Assembly (NCBI RefSeq): GCF_014297335.1
Contig: NZ_JACOQH010000012.1
Coordinates: 1-50,624 of the forward strand
Source: Roseburia_D yibonii
GTDB lineage: Bacteria > Bacillota > Clostridia > Lachnospirales > Lachnospiraceae
Length of the DNA: 50,624 nt
Reading direction: 5' to 3'
Shown here: positions 9,001 to 17,540 of the stretch, piece by piece
How positions within the stretch are numbered: position 1 is the first letter of the stretch
Layout of the letters: each line of letters starts with the position of its first letter
Translations under genes and position numbers: made by a program
Notes under the pieces: model-generated
The model's input: the letters and a program-made list of their open reading frames with translations, nothing else
Database searches by the model: none
Told to the model about the DNA's origin: nothing

Positions 9001-9845
9001 GTTTGTATAAAGCAGATAAGGTTTATGTATGCAAGCATAAAGTCGCAAGACCGAATGTGTTTATCCCGGTATTCCCAGGAACCAACTGTGAGTATGACAG
9101 CGCAAAGGCATTTGAGCGCGCCGGCGCGGATGTTACGATCAAGGTATTTAAAAACCTTGAAGCGAAAGATATCCGTGATTCTGTAGATGAGTTTACCAAA
9201 GCGATCGATCAGGCGCAGATCATCATGTTCCCGGGTGGATTTTCCGCAGGTGATGAACCGGAAGGAAGCGCAAAATTCTTTGCAAACGCATTCCGTAACG
9301 CAAAGATGGCAGAGGCGGTCAATAAGCTGTTAAATGAAAGAGACGGACTGGCACTTGGTATCTGTAATGGTTTCCAGGCACTGATCAAGCTTGGCCTGGT
9401 ACCATACGGTGAGATCAGACAGCAGACAGCAGATTCACCGACACTGACCTACAATACGATCGGACGTCATATTTCAAAGATGGTATACACGAAAGTGGTA
9501 TCCAATAAATCCCCGTGGCTGGCACAGGCAGAGCTTGGAAAGACATACTGCAATCCGGCATCTCACGGCGAGGGACGTTTCGTAGCACCGAAGGAATGGC
9601 TGGATAAGCTGTTTGCAGAGGGACAGGTTGCAACCCAGTATGTAAATGAGGCAGGAAATCCGACCATGGATGAGGAATGGAATGTCAACGGTTCCTATAT
9701 GGCAATCGAGGGTATCACCAGCCCGGATGGTCGTGTACTCGGAAAGATGGCACACTCCGAGCGTCGCGGAGATTCTGTAGCGATCAATATTTACGGCGAA
9801 CAGGATATGAAGATCTTTGAGTCCGGCGTGGCTTACTTCAGATAA
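6072..9845 (+). CDS. purL: Phosphoribosylformylglycinamidine synthase, single-chain PurL
   Basis: The 1257-residue enzyme converts FGAR, glutamine and ATP to FGAM in purine synthesis. It is the large single-chain form: an N-terminal PurS-like segment, two AIRS-like ATP-binding halves (HNHPTEIEPFGGAATCLGG is the hallmark) and a C-terminal glutamine amidotransferase. The amidotransferase cysteine is in GICNGFQ near residue 1097, after the PGGFSAGDE loop. Most Bacilli have the split PurS/Q/L system, whereas this long form is usual in Lachnospiraceae. The start at 6072 follows GGAGGG; an in-frame ATG at 6039 lacks a ribosome site. No other purine gene is adjacent. Confidence 0.97.
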   Translation: MSNVRRVYAEKKKDFAVQAKELQAEIKSYLGIKTVTGVRVLIRYDIENISDETYKRALGTVFSEPPVDDLYEENFDLEGGKTFSVEFLPGQFDQRADSAVQCVKLLNEEEKPVIRSATTYVIYGDVSDEQMEAIKNHCINPVDSRETGMEKPETLVTEFEEPADVKIFDGFTAMDETNLKELYDSLGLAMTFKDFLHIQNYFKNDEKRDPSMTEIRVLDTYWSDHCRHTTFSTELKDVKFDDGFYKAPIEDTYKDYLETHKNLYKGREDKFVCLMDLALMAMKRLKKEGKLADQEESDEINACSIVVPVEVDGKTEEWLVNFKNETHNHPTEIEPFGGAATCLGGAIRDPLSGRTYVYQAMRVTGAADPTVSVKDTMNGKLPQKKIVRSAAHGYSSYGNQIGLATGYVKEIYHPNYVAKRMEIGAVMGAAPRRAVQRLNSDPGDIIILLGGETGRDGCGGATGSSKAHTTKSIDTCGAEVQKGNAPTERKLQRLFRREEVSHIIKKCNDFGAGGVSVAIGELADGLRVQLDKVPKKYAGLDGTEIAISESQERMAVVVAKEDVDTFLKYAKEENLEATEVAVVTEEPRLVLVWRGKEIVNIKRAFLDTNGAHQETDVEVEMPVKEDNYFNEKKVADVKDAWLSMLADLNGCSQKGLVEMFDGSIGAGSVYMPYGGKYQLTETQSMVAKLPVLKGKTDTVTMMAYGFDPYLSSWSPYHGAVYAVLESLSKIVTAGGDYHKIRFTFQEYFRRMSEDPKRWSQPFAALLGAYSAQIAFGLPSIGGKDSMSGSFNEIDVPPTLVSFAVDVAKEGDIITPEFKKAGNPVYLFTMEKDAYDLPVYAQVMKLYDTVHTLIQSGAVAAAYALDGKGIVLALSKMAFGNKLGVAVDANAVTKEELFAPGFGNLVLEVKDVAKFEEIVGKSEIADSVKKIAEVTEKAAFTYGDVEISMDKALDAWTGTLEKVFPTRATEDKEEVKTGLYKADKVYVCKHKVARPNVFIPVFPGTNCEYDSAKAFERAGADVTIKVFKNLEAKDIRDSVDEFTKAIDQAQIIMFPGGFSAGDEPEGSAKFFANAFRNAKMAEAVNKLLNERDGLALGICNGFQALIKLGLVPYGEIRQQTADSPTLTYNTIGRHISKMVYTKVVSNKSPWLAQAELGKTYCNPASHGEGRFVAPKEWLDKLFAEGQVATQYVNEAGNPTMDEEWNVNGSYMAIEGITSPDGRVLGKMAHSERRGDSVAINIYGEQDMKIFESGVAYFR

Positions 9846-9860
9846 GAAGATTTTGTAAAG

Positions 9861-9900
9861 ACCTTGTAGAGAGGAGAAATCCTTTCTATGAGGTTTTTTT
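9861..9900 (+). terminator. Intrinsic terminator of purL
   Basis: A 15-bp stem from ACCTTGTAGAGAGGA to TCCTTTCTATGAGGT, with three G-T wobbles over a GAAA-type loop, runs into seven Ts. Confidence 0.88.
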
Positions 9901-10105
9901 GCATCCTGTTTTTGTATCAAAATTAAATTGAAAATATATCAGACATAGGTTATTATAATAAGGAAAAATCTTTTTATCTATTTTAAATAGTCAAATATGC
10001 AAAGTCTGCATGGAAATCCAATCAAAATTGTGAGTGTAAAGAAGGGGAACCGCTGTTTTTATTGAAATACAGTGATTTTTTAGAGTATAATAAAGGAGCA
10101 GGAAT

Positions 10106-10867
10106 TTGAGTGTAAAAAGAGGAAATTTAAGGGCAGATACAGTCGTAAAGAATTACTGGCGCAACAATGAACAGTTTGCAGATTTCTTTAATGCCGTATT
10201 GTTTGATGGGGAACAGGTCATAAAGCCGGATGAACTGATCCCCGTTATCACAATTGTAGTCTATTATGGGGAAAAGTCATGGGATGGGGCTGCTTCTTTA
10301 CATGAAATGCTTAATATTCCAAAAACAATGGAATCATTTGTCAATGATTATAAGATGCATTTGGTAGAAGCAAGAAAAAATGATCTGAAATTGCATAATA
10401 TTAATAATCAGGATTTATTCAATCTGCTTGAAATCATATTGGACAAGAGCGCAAAATGGAATGTGATAAGAGAAAAGGCAATAAACTATGCAAGAAAGCA
10501 TGAAGTGGAGAAATCTGTTATCATGACGGTTGCAGGAGCCGCAAATTGTAAAATGGATTACAATATGATGGAAAAGAAAGGGGATGCGGATATGTGTACG
10601 GTATTTGAAGAGACAAGAAAAGAGGGAGCAGCACAGGGACTTGCAGAAGGAGAAGCGAAAGGTATCATTAAAACCGGCTATGAATTTGGACTTTCAGAGG
10701 ATGACATTCTGACAAGACTTCAGAAGAAGTTAAACATATCGTTACAGAAAGCACAGGAATATCTTTCCATGTTTGGAAAACAGACCGTGCAATCAGGGCA
10801 ATTTTTATTAAGACGCCGCAAATCTACAGAAAAAATGGTGTATATTTGCAAAAACAGGCGGCCTTAG
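10106..10867 (+). pseudogene. Rpn-family nuclease with internal deletion of the catalytic core
   Basis: The 253-residue frame matches, at both ends, the Rpn / PDDEXK_2 family of recombination-promoting nucleases common in Lachnospiraceae. The N-terminus (NYWRNNEQFADFFNAVLFDG) runs to VIKPDEL at residue 46 and then jumps directly to IPVITIVVYYGEK. From my memory of the family, about 90 residues usually lie between these two motifs, including the acidic residues of the nuclease site. The reading frame is kept. It starts at TTG with AAAGGAG seven bases upstream. The C-terminal 25 residues look like extension past the normal stop. I infer loss of nuclease activity. A damaged clpP follows directly. 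Confidence 0.65.
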
Positions 10868-10928
10868 GAAACAGTGCGCCGGAAAGTATGCTTTGCGTAA
10901 CTTATGCATGGAGAGGAGGCATGGCTGC

Positions 10929-11394
10929 GTGAGTATGGTTCCATATGTGATTGAGCAGACAAGCCGCGGGGAAAGATATCCAGTTGTACATCAACAGTCC
11001 GGGCGGTTCGGTTACCGCGGGCTTTGCGATTTATGATACAATGCAGTATATAAAATGTGAGGTGTCAACCATATGTATCGGGCTTGCGGCCAGTTTTGGA
11101 GCATTTTTGCTGGCGGGAGGCGCAAAGGGAAAACGTATGGCGCTGCCAAATACGGAAATCATGATACATCAGCCGGCAATCCACGGAAACGGTGTGCAGG
11201 GGCAGGCAACAGATATCAGAATCGTGTCCGATCACATACAGAAAAGCAAGCAGCGTTTAAACCGGATCTTAGCTCAAAATACAGGAAAAAGTTTAGAAGA
11301 GATAAAAAGAGATACCGAGCGGGATCATTATATGACTGCGCAGGAAGCGTTAGAATATGGTCTGATCGATCAGATCCTTGAGAAAAGGAGATAG
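10929..11394 (+). pseudogene. clpP: clpP remnant with internal frame-shifting deletion
   Basis: A GTG at 10929, nine bases after AGGAGG, opens a frame that reads MSMVPYVIEQTSRGER, the start of a normal ClpP. The next bases switch to another frame reading GKDIQLYINSPGGS and the rest of ClpP to 11394. About 40 residues that normally lie between are missing, including the first helix and much of the N-terminal core. The serine (AASFG), histidine (MIHQP) and aspartate (TERD) of the catalytic triad remain in the second part. The join sits on GGGGAAAGAT, which fits both sides and suggests slippage between short repeats. The 147-residue downstream frame could begin at a TTG at 10951, but it has no ribosome site. 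Confidence 0.75.
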
Positions 11395-11498
11395 AAGGTA
11401 ACTATAAAATTTTCATAAAAACATGGAAAAATCATTGCATTTTCCGAAAAATTCCGCTAGTCTGTTATATAGAAAACAAGCAGGAAGTGTGATTGGTC

Positions 11499-11948
11499 AT
11501 GAGAAAGAAAACGGCACGGATCCTCGGTGCGTTTGGGATCGCAGCGGCGGCAACATTGATTTTTCTGGCGAGCCATGAAGAGAAAAAAAACTCGGTAGTT
11601 AATAACTGTAAAGGTGTCACGATGACGATCGAGGACGGTACGGTGTCCGAGGACGGTCTGGTTTTGGATATCTGTAATGAGTCTGAGAATGAGCTCACGT
11701 TTGAGGAGGATTTTATCCTTGAAAAGTGGACAAAGGGGCAGTGGTACAAGATGCCGAGCCAGTCGCTTACCCATGACTGGGAAGATGAACCGTTAGTCGT
11801 GGAGCCGCACACAGTGGCGGAGGGAGCCTGTCCGGTCAACTGGCTGGAGGATTACGGGAAGCTGCCTAATGGACAGTACCGCCTGCTTAAAAAGTTTCAG
11901 ACGAAGGACGAGACCGAATATGTGCTTGCAGTGACATTTTCGTTATAA
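11499..11948 (+). CDS. Small exported protein, bacterial Ig-like fold (Big_14-like)
   Basis: The 149-residue protein has a basic N-terminus and one hydrophobic segment (about residues 8-24), fitting a signal anchor or signal peptide. The remainder has the pattern of a beta-sandwich: conserved tryptophans (EKWTKGQW), a PLVVEPH turn and the closing GQYRLLKKF strand, as in the Ig-like family found in Firmicutes lipoproteins. The start at 11499 follows AGGAAGTG; an upstream TTG has poorer support. Its role is unknown. It may be a monocistronic transcript with its own terminator. Confidence 0.65.
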   Translation: MRKKTARILGAFGIAAAATLIFLASHEEKKNSVVNNCKGVTMTIEDGTVSEDGLVLDICNESENELTFEEDFILEKWTKGQWYKMPSQSLTHDWEDEPLVVEPHTVAEGACPVNWLEDYGKLPNGQYRLLKKFQTKDETEYVLAVTFSL

Positions 11949-11956
11949 AAGCAATC

Positions 11957-11985
11957 AAAGGGATGCACAGAGTGCATCCTTTCGT
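11957..11985 (+). terminator. Intrinsic terminator
   Basis: The arms AAGGGATGCAC and GTGCATCCTTT pair over a 3-nt loop. The T tail is short, so efficiency may be moderate. Confidence 0.6.
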
Positions 11986-11997
11986 TGCGTTATGGGA

Positions 11998-12050
11998 AAG
12001 ACATTTTGCTATAGATTCAGCCTATAGCCAGCTATGGGAAAATGTGTCTT
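11998..12050 (+). promoter_or_regulatory. Nested inverted repeats upstream of the methionine operon (operator candidate)
   Basis: The perfect dyad GCTATAG-7 nt-CTATAGC (12008-12028) is followed by a third near-copy GCTATGG (12031-12037). The outer flanks AAGACATTTT and AAAATGTGTCTT are also complementary. The block ends exactly at the -35 box of the next promoter, where a regulator could act. No SAM riboswitch or T-box features are present. The binding protein is unknown. Confidence 0.5.
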
Positions 12051-12077
12051 GTCACCGTATGGCGAATTTAATATAAT
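12049..12077 (+). promoter_or_regulatory. Sigma-A promoter of the methionine operon
   Basis: TTGTCA and TATAAT are separated by 17 nt, 64 nt before the first start codon. Confidence 0.75.
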
Positions 12078-12140
12078 GAAAGAATATGAAGACTGGCCAA
12101 GTGCCGTTTACGGAAAATATACAAAAAGTGGGGAAAAGAG

Positions 12141-13928
12141 ATGAATATTGCTGCGTATTTGAAGGAACATCGTCTGATCACGGATGGAGCGATGGGAACC
12201 TATTACCAGAAAAAATATAAGGATGAGCAGATTTTTGTCGAGCGGGCGAATACCGAGGCACCGGAGCGGGTGAAGGAGATCCATCTGGATTATATTGCCG
12301 CGGGCGCAAAACTGATCCGTACGAACACGTTTGCGACCAATACCATGTTTTTTGATACAATGGAGGAAGTGACCGAAAATATCAAAGCGGGTTATCAGAT
12401 CGCGGAGAAAGCGGTGGCAGAAAGCGGCAGCGAAGTTTTTATCGCGGCGGACTTGGGACCGATCTATGATTCGGGAGAGGAAGCATATGAGGATGTGCTT
12501 GCGGAGTATAAGACGATCTGCGATACGTTTTTTGCGTGCGGGGCAAGGATCTTTTTGTTTGAAACGCTTTCGGATTTCGCATATGTATCACCGCTTGCGG
12601 CTTACATTAAGGAGAAGGGCGATACCTTTGTCATTGCGCAGTTCTCGTTTGACAAGAGCGGTTATACCAAATCCGGGATCAGCGTGAAGCGTGTGATCGA
12701 GCTGGCAGCGGGCGATGATGCCATCGATGCCTATGGTTTTAACTGTGGCGTGGAAGCGGCGCATCTCTATCAGCTGTTAAAAGATGCGGAATTTCCGAAT
12801 GAAAAATATCTGACAGCACTCCCGAATGCCGGATATCCGGTAGTTTTGCGCGGGAAGACCGTATATTCGAGCAATGAAAGATATTTCGTTGAGATGCAAA
12901 AAAAGATCGAGGTACTTGGTGTGGATATTTTGGGCGGTTGTTGTGGAACCGAGCCCTCTTACATAGAAAAACTGGGACAGGCGTTAGAAGAAAGTCCGCG
13001 CGGGAAAAAGCGCATTGGGCAGATCGTGCCGGAAGCGGGTGAAAAATCGAGCCATGCTTTGGAAGAAAAATTCGCAAAAAAAGAAAAAGTATATATTGTT
13101 GAATTAGATCCGCCATTTCAGACAGATATCGCAAAAGTGATGAACGGTGCGAAGCTGCTAAAGGAAAATCAGGTCGATCTCATTACGCTTGCAGATTCCC
13201 CGATGGCGAGAGCCCGGATGGATGCCGGACTTCTGGCAGAAAAAGTACAGCGTGAAGTGGGAATTCCGGTTATGCCGCATATCTGCTGCAGAGACAAAAA
13301 TGTGCTTGCGCTCCGTTCTACGCTGCTTGGCGATTATATGGCGGGCATCCGGCAGTTTCTGTTTATTACGGGCGATCCGGTTGCGCGCGAGTTTAAAGGA
13401 AAGATCTCATCGGTGTTTGATTTTAATTCGATCAAACTCATGAATTATGTAAAAGAAATGAATGCGGATGTTTTTGCGGAGGATCCGGTCTGCTACAGCG
13501 GCGCACTGAATTATCACGGGGTCAATGTGGATGCGATCATAAAGCGGATGCAGTTAAAGATCGCGGAGGGCTGTACGTTCTTTTTGACACAGCCGATCTA
13601 TACGGATGCGGATGTGGAGCGTATCCGTTATATCAAAGAGCATGTGGATACCAGACTGATCTGCGGGATCATGCCGCTTGTCAGCTATAAAAACGCGCTT
13701 TTTGTCTGCAATGAGATGCCGGGGATCCATATCACAAGGGATATTGTGTATCGTTACGACAAGGAGATGACCAGGGAAGAAGCAGAGGCGGTCGCGACGC
13801 AGATCTCCGTGGAAACAGCGAAGAAACTGTATGACGTGGCAGATGGATTTTATATGATGACGCCGTTTAACCGGGCGGGACTCATCAGCAATATTATTAC
13901 GGAAATCAGAAAAATAGGAGAGCGGTAA
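12141..13928 (+). CDS. yitJ: Bifunctional homocysteine S-methyltransferase / methylenetetrahydrofolate reductase
   Basis: The 595-residue protein fuses two enzymes of the methionine branch. The N-terminal half (about 1-290) is a homocysteine S-methyltransferase with zinc ligands in GFNCG (near 202) and GGCCGT (near 266). The C-terminal half (about 310-595) is a MetF-type 5,10-methylenetetrahydrofolate reductase, with TGDP and LTQPIY motifs of the FAD barrel. The layout equals B. subtilis YitJ. The gene is one base from metH, so the MetF half supplies methyl-folate directly to the next enzyme. It is preceded by a good promoter and the dyad described above. Confidence 0.93.
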   Translation: MNIAAYLKEHRLITDGAMGTYYQKKYKDEQIFVERANTEAPERVKEIHLDYIAAGAKLIRTNTFATNTMFFDTMEEVTENIKAGYQIAEKAVAESGSEVFIAADLGPIYDSGEEAYEDVLAEYKTICDTFFACGARIFLFETLSDFAYVSPLAAYIKEKGDTFVIAQFSFDKSGYTKSGISVKRVIELAAGDDAIDAYGFNCGVEAAHLYQLLKDAEFPNEKYLTALPNAGYPVVLRGKTVYSSNERYFVEMQKKIEVLGVDILGGCCGTEPSYIEKLGQALEESPRGKKRIGQIVPEAGEKSSHALEEKFAKKEKVYIVELDPPFQTDIAKVMNGAKLLKENQVDLITLADSPMARARMDAGLLAEKVQREVGIPVMPHICCRDKNVLALRSTLLGDYMAGIRQFLFITGDPVAREFKGKISSVFDFNSIKLMNYVKEMNADVFAEDPVCYSGALNYHGVNVDAIIKRMQLKIAEGCTFFLTQPIYTDADVERIRYIKEHVDTRLICGIMPLVSYKNALFVCNEMPGIHITRDIVYRYDKEMTREEAEAVATQISVETAKKLYDVADGFYMMTPFNRAGLISNIITEIRKIGER

Positions 13929-13929
13929 T

Positions 13930-16350
13930 ATGACAAGAGAAGCATTTCGTGAACTGGTGAAAAACGGACCGGTCATCTTAGATGGCGCGACAGGAACCAA
14001 CCTGCAGGATGCGGGAATGCCGGTCGGCGTCTGCCCGGAACAGTGGATCTTAGAGCATGAGGATGTGATGATCCGACTGCAGAAGGATTATGTGGAGGCG
14101 GGGACCAATATTTTATATGCACCGACGTTTACGGCAAACCGCATCAAGTTAGAAGAATACGGACTCGAAGAACACCTGGAGGAAATGAATGAGCGGCTGG
14201 TTGGAATTTCAAGAGAGGCGGCAGGTGACAGGGCACTGGTGGCAGGCGATCTCACGATGACCGGGCAGCAGTTGTTTCCAATGGGAGATCTGATGTTTGA
14301 GGAACTTGTGGACATCTATAAAGAGCAGGTGCGTGCGATCTTAAAGGCAGGCGTGGATCTGTTTGTGGTGGAAACAATGATGAGTCTTCAGGAGTCGCGT
14401 GCAGCAGTGCTTGCGATCCGGGAGACCTGTGATCTGCCGGTGATGGTGAGCCTGACGTTCAATGAGGACGGAAGAACGCTTTACGGAACAGACCCTGCAA
14501 CTGCAGTGGTCGTTATGCAGAGCCTTGGCGCGGATGCGGTCGGACTGAACTGTTCCACAGGGCCGGAGGAAATGCTTGCTCCGGTAAAGGAAATGGTTGC
14601 TTATGCAAATATCCCGGTTCTTGCGAAGCCAAATGCCGGTCTGCCGGAGCTGGTGGACGGAGTGACGGTTTATAACACGACGCCGGAGGAATTTGCGGCA
14701 GTCGGAAAAAAACTGGTTGAAGAGGGAGCTGCGATTGTGGGTGGCTGCTGCGGTACGACACCTGCGCATATCAAAGCATTGAGTGATGCGGTGCGAGAGA
14801 TTCCGGTGCGCGAGATCTCTGATAAAAGAAGACGGATTTTAACCTCAGAGCGAAAAAGCGTGGAGATCGATCTGGATGGCCCGTTTCTGGTTGTGGGCGA
14901 ACGGATCAATCCGACCGGAAAGAAAAAATTACAGGCGGAATTAAAAGAGGGAAGTCTGGATCTTGTGCGTTCCATGGCGCGGGCGCAGGAGGAGAATGGT
15001 GCCTCCATCTTAGATGTCAATATGGGTATGAATGGTATTGACGAAAAACAGATGATGCTCGATGTCATTTACGAAGTAAGTACGACGGTGGACTGTCCGC
15101 TCTGTATTGATTCGAGCCACGTTGATATCATTGAGGCGGCGCTCCGCATTTATCCGGGGCGTGCGTTGATCAATTCCATTTCCCTGGAAAAAGAAAAGTT
15201 TGAAAAGCTGCTTCCAATCGCACGGAAATACGGGGCCATGTTTATTTTACTGCCGCTTTCCGATGAGGGACTGCCGAAGTCTCTGGAAGAAAAGCGTGAG
15301 ATTGTAAATATTATTTTGGATCGCGCGCTGGAACTCGGTTTTGCAAGGGAAGACATCGTGGTGGACGGTCTGGTGGCAACCGTAGGCGCAAATCCGCTTG
15401 CGGCGCTCGAGTGTTACGATACGATTTCCTATTGTAAAAATGAGCTTGGACTGGCGACAATCTGCGGACTTTCAAACATTTCATTCGGACTTCCGGACAG
15501 ACAGTACGTCAACACGGCATTTCTTACGATGGCGATCGCGAATGGGCTTACAATGGCAATCGCAAATCCGTCGCAGGAGCTGCTTATGAATGCGGCATTT
15601 GCCACGGATATGCTGTTACATAAGGACGGAAGTGATATCCGTTATATTAACCGGATGAATCTTCTGGATGAGAAGGTGACGAAAGAAGATGCTTCCGGTT
15701 CTGGCGTAAAAGAAGAAAAGGCACCGAAAAATCCGGTGTTTGACGCGGTGTTGCATGGAAACAAGGGTGGTATTTTAGGCGAGGTAAAAAAAGAACTGGA
15801 TGCCGGAAAAGTGCCGGATACGATCATCAGTGAAGATCTGATTCCTGCGATCAATGAGGTCGGTGTTTTGTTTGACAAGCAGATTTATTTCCTGCCGCAG
15901 CTGATCGCAAGCGCAAACGCGATGAAAATGGCGATTGAATATTTGGAGCCGATGCTTGTCCGGGACGGCAGCGAGGAGGAGATGGCGACGATCGTCATGG
16001 CGACTGTGGAGGGCGATATCCATGATATCGGGAAGAACCTGGTCGTACTGATGTTAAAGAATTACGGTTACAGGGTACTGGATCTCGGCAAAGACGTGGC
16101 GGCTTCCATTATCGTGGATACGGCATTGAAAGAAAATGCGAAAGTGATCGGGCTTTCTGCGCTGATGACAACAACGATGATGCGCATGAAGGATGTCGTG
16201 GAACTGGCGCAGGAAAAGGGATACAAGGGAAAGATCATTATCGGAGGTGCTGCGATCACCCCGAGTTTTGCGGATGAGATTGGTGCGGACGGTTACTCAA
16301 AGGATGCGGCGGAATGTGTAAAGCTGGTGGAACGCCTGCTTGCGGAATAA
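13930..16350 (+). CDS. metH: Cobalamin-dependent methionine synthase without reactivation domain
   Basis: The 806-residue enzyme transfers a methyl group from methyl-tetrahydrofolate to homocysteine through cobalamin. In order: a homocysteine domain (zinc ligands GLNCSTG and GGCCGT near 271), a pterin-binding barrel opening with GERINPTGKK (about 320-570), and the B12 cap and Rossmann domains, where GDIHDIG near 697 carries the lower-ligand histidine. The E. coli enzyme has about 420 further residues that bind AdoMet for reductive reactivation; they are absent here. Such short forms usually depend on a separate reactivation protein, which is not in this window. Confidence 0.95.
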   Translation: MTREAFRELVKNGPVILDGATGTNLQDAGMPVGVCPEQWILEHEDVMIRLQKDYVEAGTNILYAPTFTANRIKLEEYGLEEHLEEMNERLVGISREAAGDRALVAGDLTMTGQQLFPMGDLMFEELVDIYKEQVRAILKAGVDLFVVETMMSLQESRAAVLAIRETCDLPVMVSLTFNEDGRTLYGTDPATAVVVMQSLGADAVGLNCSTGPEEMLAPVKEMVAYANIPVLAKPNAGLPELVDGVTVYNTTPEEFAAVGKKLVEEGAAIVGGCCGTTPAHIKALSDAVREIPVREISDKRRRILTSERKSVEIDLDGPFLVVGERINPTGKKKLQAELKEGSLDLVRSMARAQEENGASILDVNMGMNGIDEKQMMLDVIYEVSTTVDCPLCIDSSHVDIIEAALRIYPGRALINSISLEKEKFEKLLPIARKYGAMFILLPLSDEGLPKSLEEKREIVNIILDRALELGFAREDIVVDGLVATVGANPLAALECYDTISYCKNELGLATICGLSNISFGLPDRQYVNTAFLTMAIANGLTMAIANPSQELLMNAAFATDMLLHKDGSDIRYINRMNLLDEKVTKEDASGSGVKEEKAPKNPVFDAVLHGNKGGILGEVKKELDAGKVPDTIISEDLIPAINEVGVLFDKQIYFLPQLIASANAMKMAIEYLEPMLVRDGSEEEMATIVMATVEGDIHDIGKNLVVLMLKNYGYRVLDLGKDVAASIIVDTALKENAKVIGLSALMTTTMMRMKDVVELAQEKGYKGKIIIGGAAITPSFADEIGADGYSKDAAECVKLVERLLAE

Positions 16351-16373
16351 TTTTTGATAAAGAAGGAAAAACC

Positions 16374-17363
16374 ATGGAAATTGATACAATAGCAACAGAA
16401 ATAAAGGCAACGGATATTGAGGGACTGCGGATCGGACAGGCAAAGAGTGAAAAGGGAAAAACCGGCGTGACCGTGCTGCTGTTTGATCAGCCGGCGACCG
16501 GAGGCGTGGATATCAGCGGTGGAGGACCTGCGTCCAGAGAAACCCCGCTTCTTTCACCGCTTACGGCAAACAATCCGATCCATGCAGTTGTTCTTTCCGG
16601 CGGTTCGGCGTATGGTCTGGAAGCGGCTGCCGGTGTCATGCGTTATCTGGAAGAGCATGGCATTGGTTATGACACCAGGTTTGCGAAAGTGCCGCTTGTG
16701 TGCCAGTCCTGCATTTATGATCTCGGATATGGAGATCCGTCGATCCGCCCCGATGCGCAGATGGGCTATGATGCCTGCGTGGATGCCGAGGCTGCAAAAG
16801 AGCCGAAGAGTGGGAATGAGGGTGCTGGCTGTGGAGCAACGGTTGGAAAACTGTTCGGTATGGAATGTGCCGAGAAGTCCGGTCTTGGCATTGCGGCGCT
16901 TAAAGTCGGGGAACTGAAAATGGCAGCAGTGGTTGTGGTGAATGCATTCGGAGATATTTTTGATTCCACGACCGGGAAAAAGATCGCGGGGCTAAAGAGC
17001 CCGGACCGCACAAAGGAACTTGATACCTGTGCGGAATTTCTTAAGATCGCAAAGCCTACAGATTTTTATAAGGAAAATACAACGATCGGGGCGATCGTGA
17101 CAAATGGAAGATTTGCACAGGATGAGGCAAATAAGATCGCATCCATGGCGCGCTGCGCTTATGCGAGAAACATAAATCCGGTCGGAACTATGGCGGATGG
17201 CGATACGATCTATGCGGTTTCTATGGGGAATGTGCGTGCGGATATCAATGTGGCGGGAACGCTTGCAGCGAAAGTCATGTCCCTGGCCATTGAGCGCGCG
17301 GTACGTGATGCGGCAATACCGGATGCGGAATATCTGGCAAACTGTGTCCGTCTGGAAAAGTAA
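16374..17363 (+). CDS. P1-family (S58, DmpA/NylC-like) peptidase
   Basis: The 329-residue protein belongs to the DmpA/NylC N-terminal nucleophile group, which includes aminopeptidases and amide hydrolases. Characteristic motifs are LSGGSAYGLEAA (near 75) and GCGATVGK (near 150). The members cleave themselves into two chains before a Ser/Thr nucleophile. The start at 16374 follows AAGAAGG. It lies 23 bp after metH and has no promoter of its own, so it is probably transcribed with the methionine genes. A link to methionine metabolism is not evident and the substrate is unknown. Confidence 0.85.
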   Translation: MEIDTIATEIKATDIEGLRIGQAKSEKGKTGVTVLLFDQPATGGVDISGGGPASRETPLLSPLTANNPIHAVVLSGGSAYGLEAAAGVMRYLEEHGIGYDTRFAKVPLVCQSCIYDLGYGDPSIRPDAQMGYDACVDAEAAKEPKSGNEGAGCGATVGKLFGMECAEKSGLGIAALKVGELKMAAVVVVNAFGDIFDSTTGKKIAGLKSPDRTKELDTCAEFLKIAKPTDFYKENTTIGAIVTNGRFAQDEANKIASMARCAYARNINPVGTMADGDTIYAVSMGNVRADINVAGTLAAKVMSLAIERAVRDAAIPDAEYLANCVRLEK

Positions 17364-17382
17364 AAAATATGGGAAACAGGTA

Positions 17383-17411
17383 TTGACTTTACTTTTTTTG
17401 GATAGTATAAT
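17383..17411 (+). promoter_or_regulatory. Sigma-A promoter of the tRNA-Val/Met genes
   Basis: TTGACT and TATAAT lie exactly 17 nt apart, 33 nt before tRNA-Val. Confidence 0.8.
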
Positions 17412-17444
17412 GACTAAGTCGGTCGATGAATTTTGACCGCAAAT

Positions 17445-17517
17445 GGGATCTTAGCTCAGCTGGGAGAGCATCTGCCTTACAAGCAGAGGGTCATAGGTTC
17501 GAGCCCTATAGGTCCCA
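17445..17517 (+). tRNA. tRNA-Val (TAC)
   Basis: A 73-nt cloverleaf with acceptor GGGATCT/AGGTCCC and anticodon stem TCTGC/GCAGA. The loop CTTACAA gives anticodon TAC. CCA is not encoded. Confidence 0.95.
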
Positions 17518-17540
17518 TTTTACCGCAAGGTAATCAATAT

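Noticed and set aside
10062..10091. TTGAAA/TATAAT promoter for the Rpn remnant
   Set aside because: Its start of transcription would fall inside the ribosome site, leaving almost no leader, so it is doubtful.
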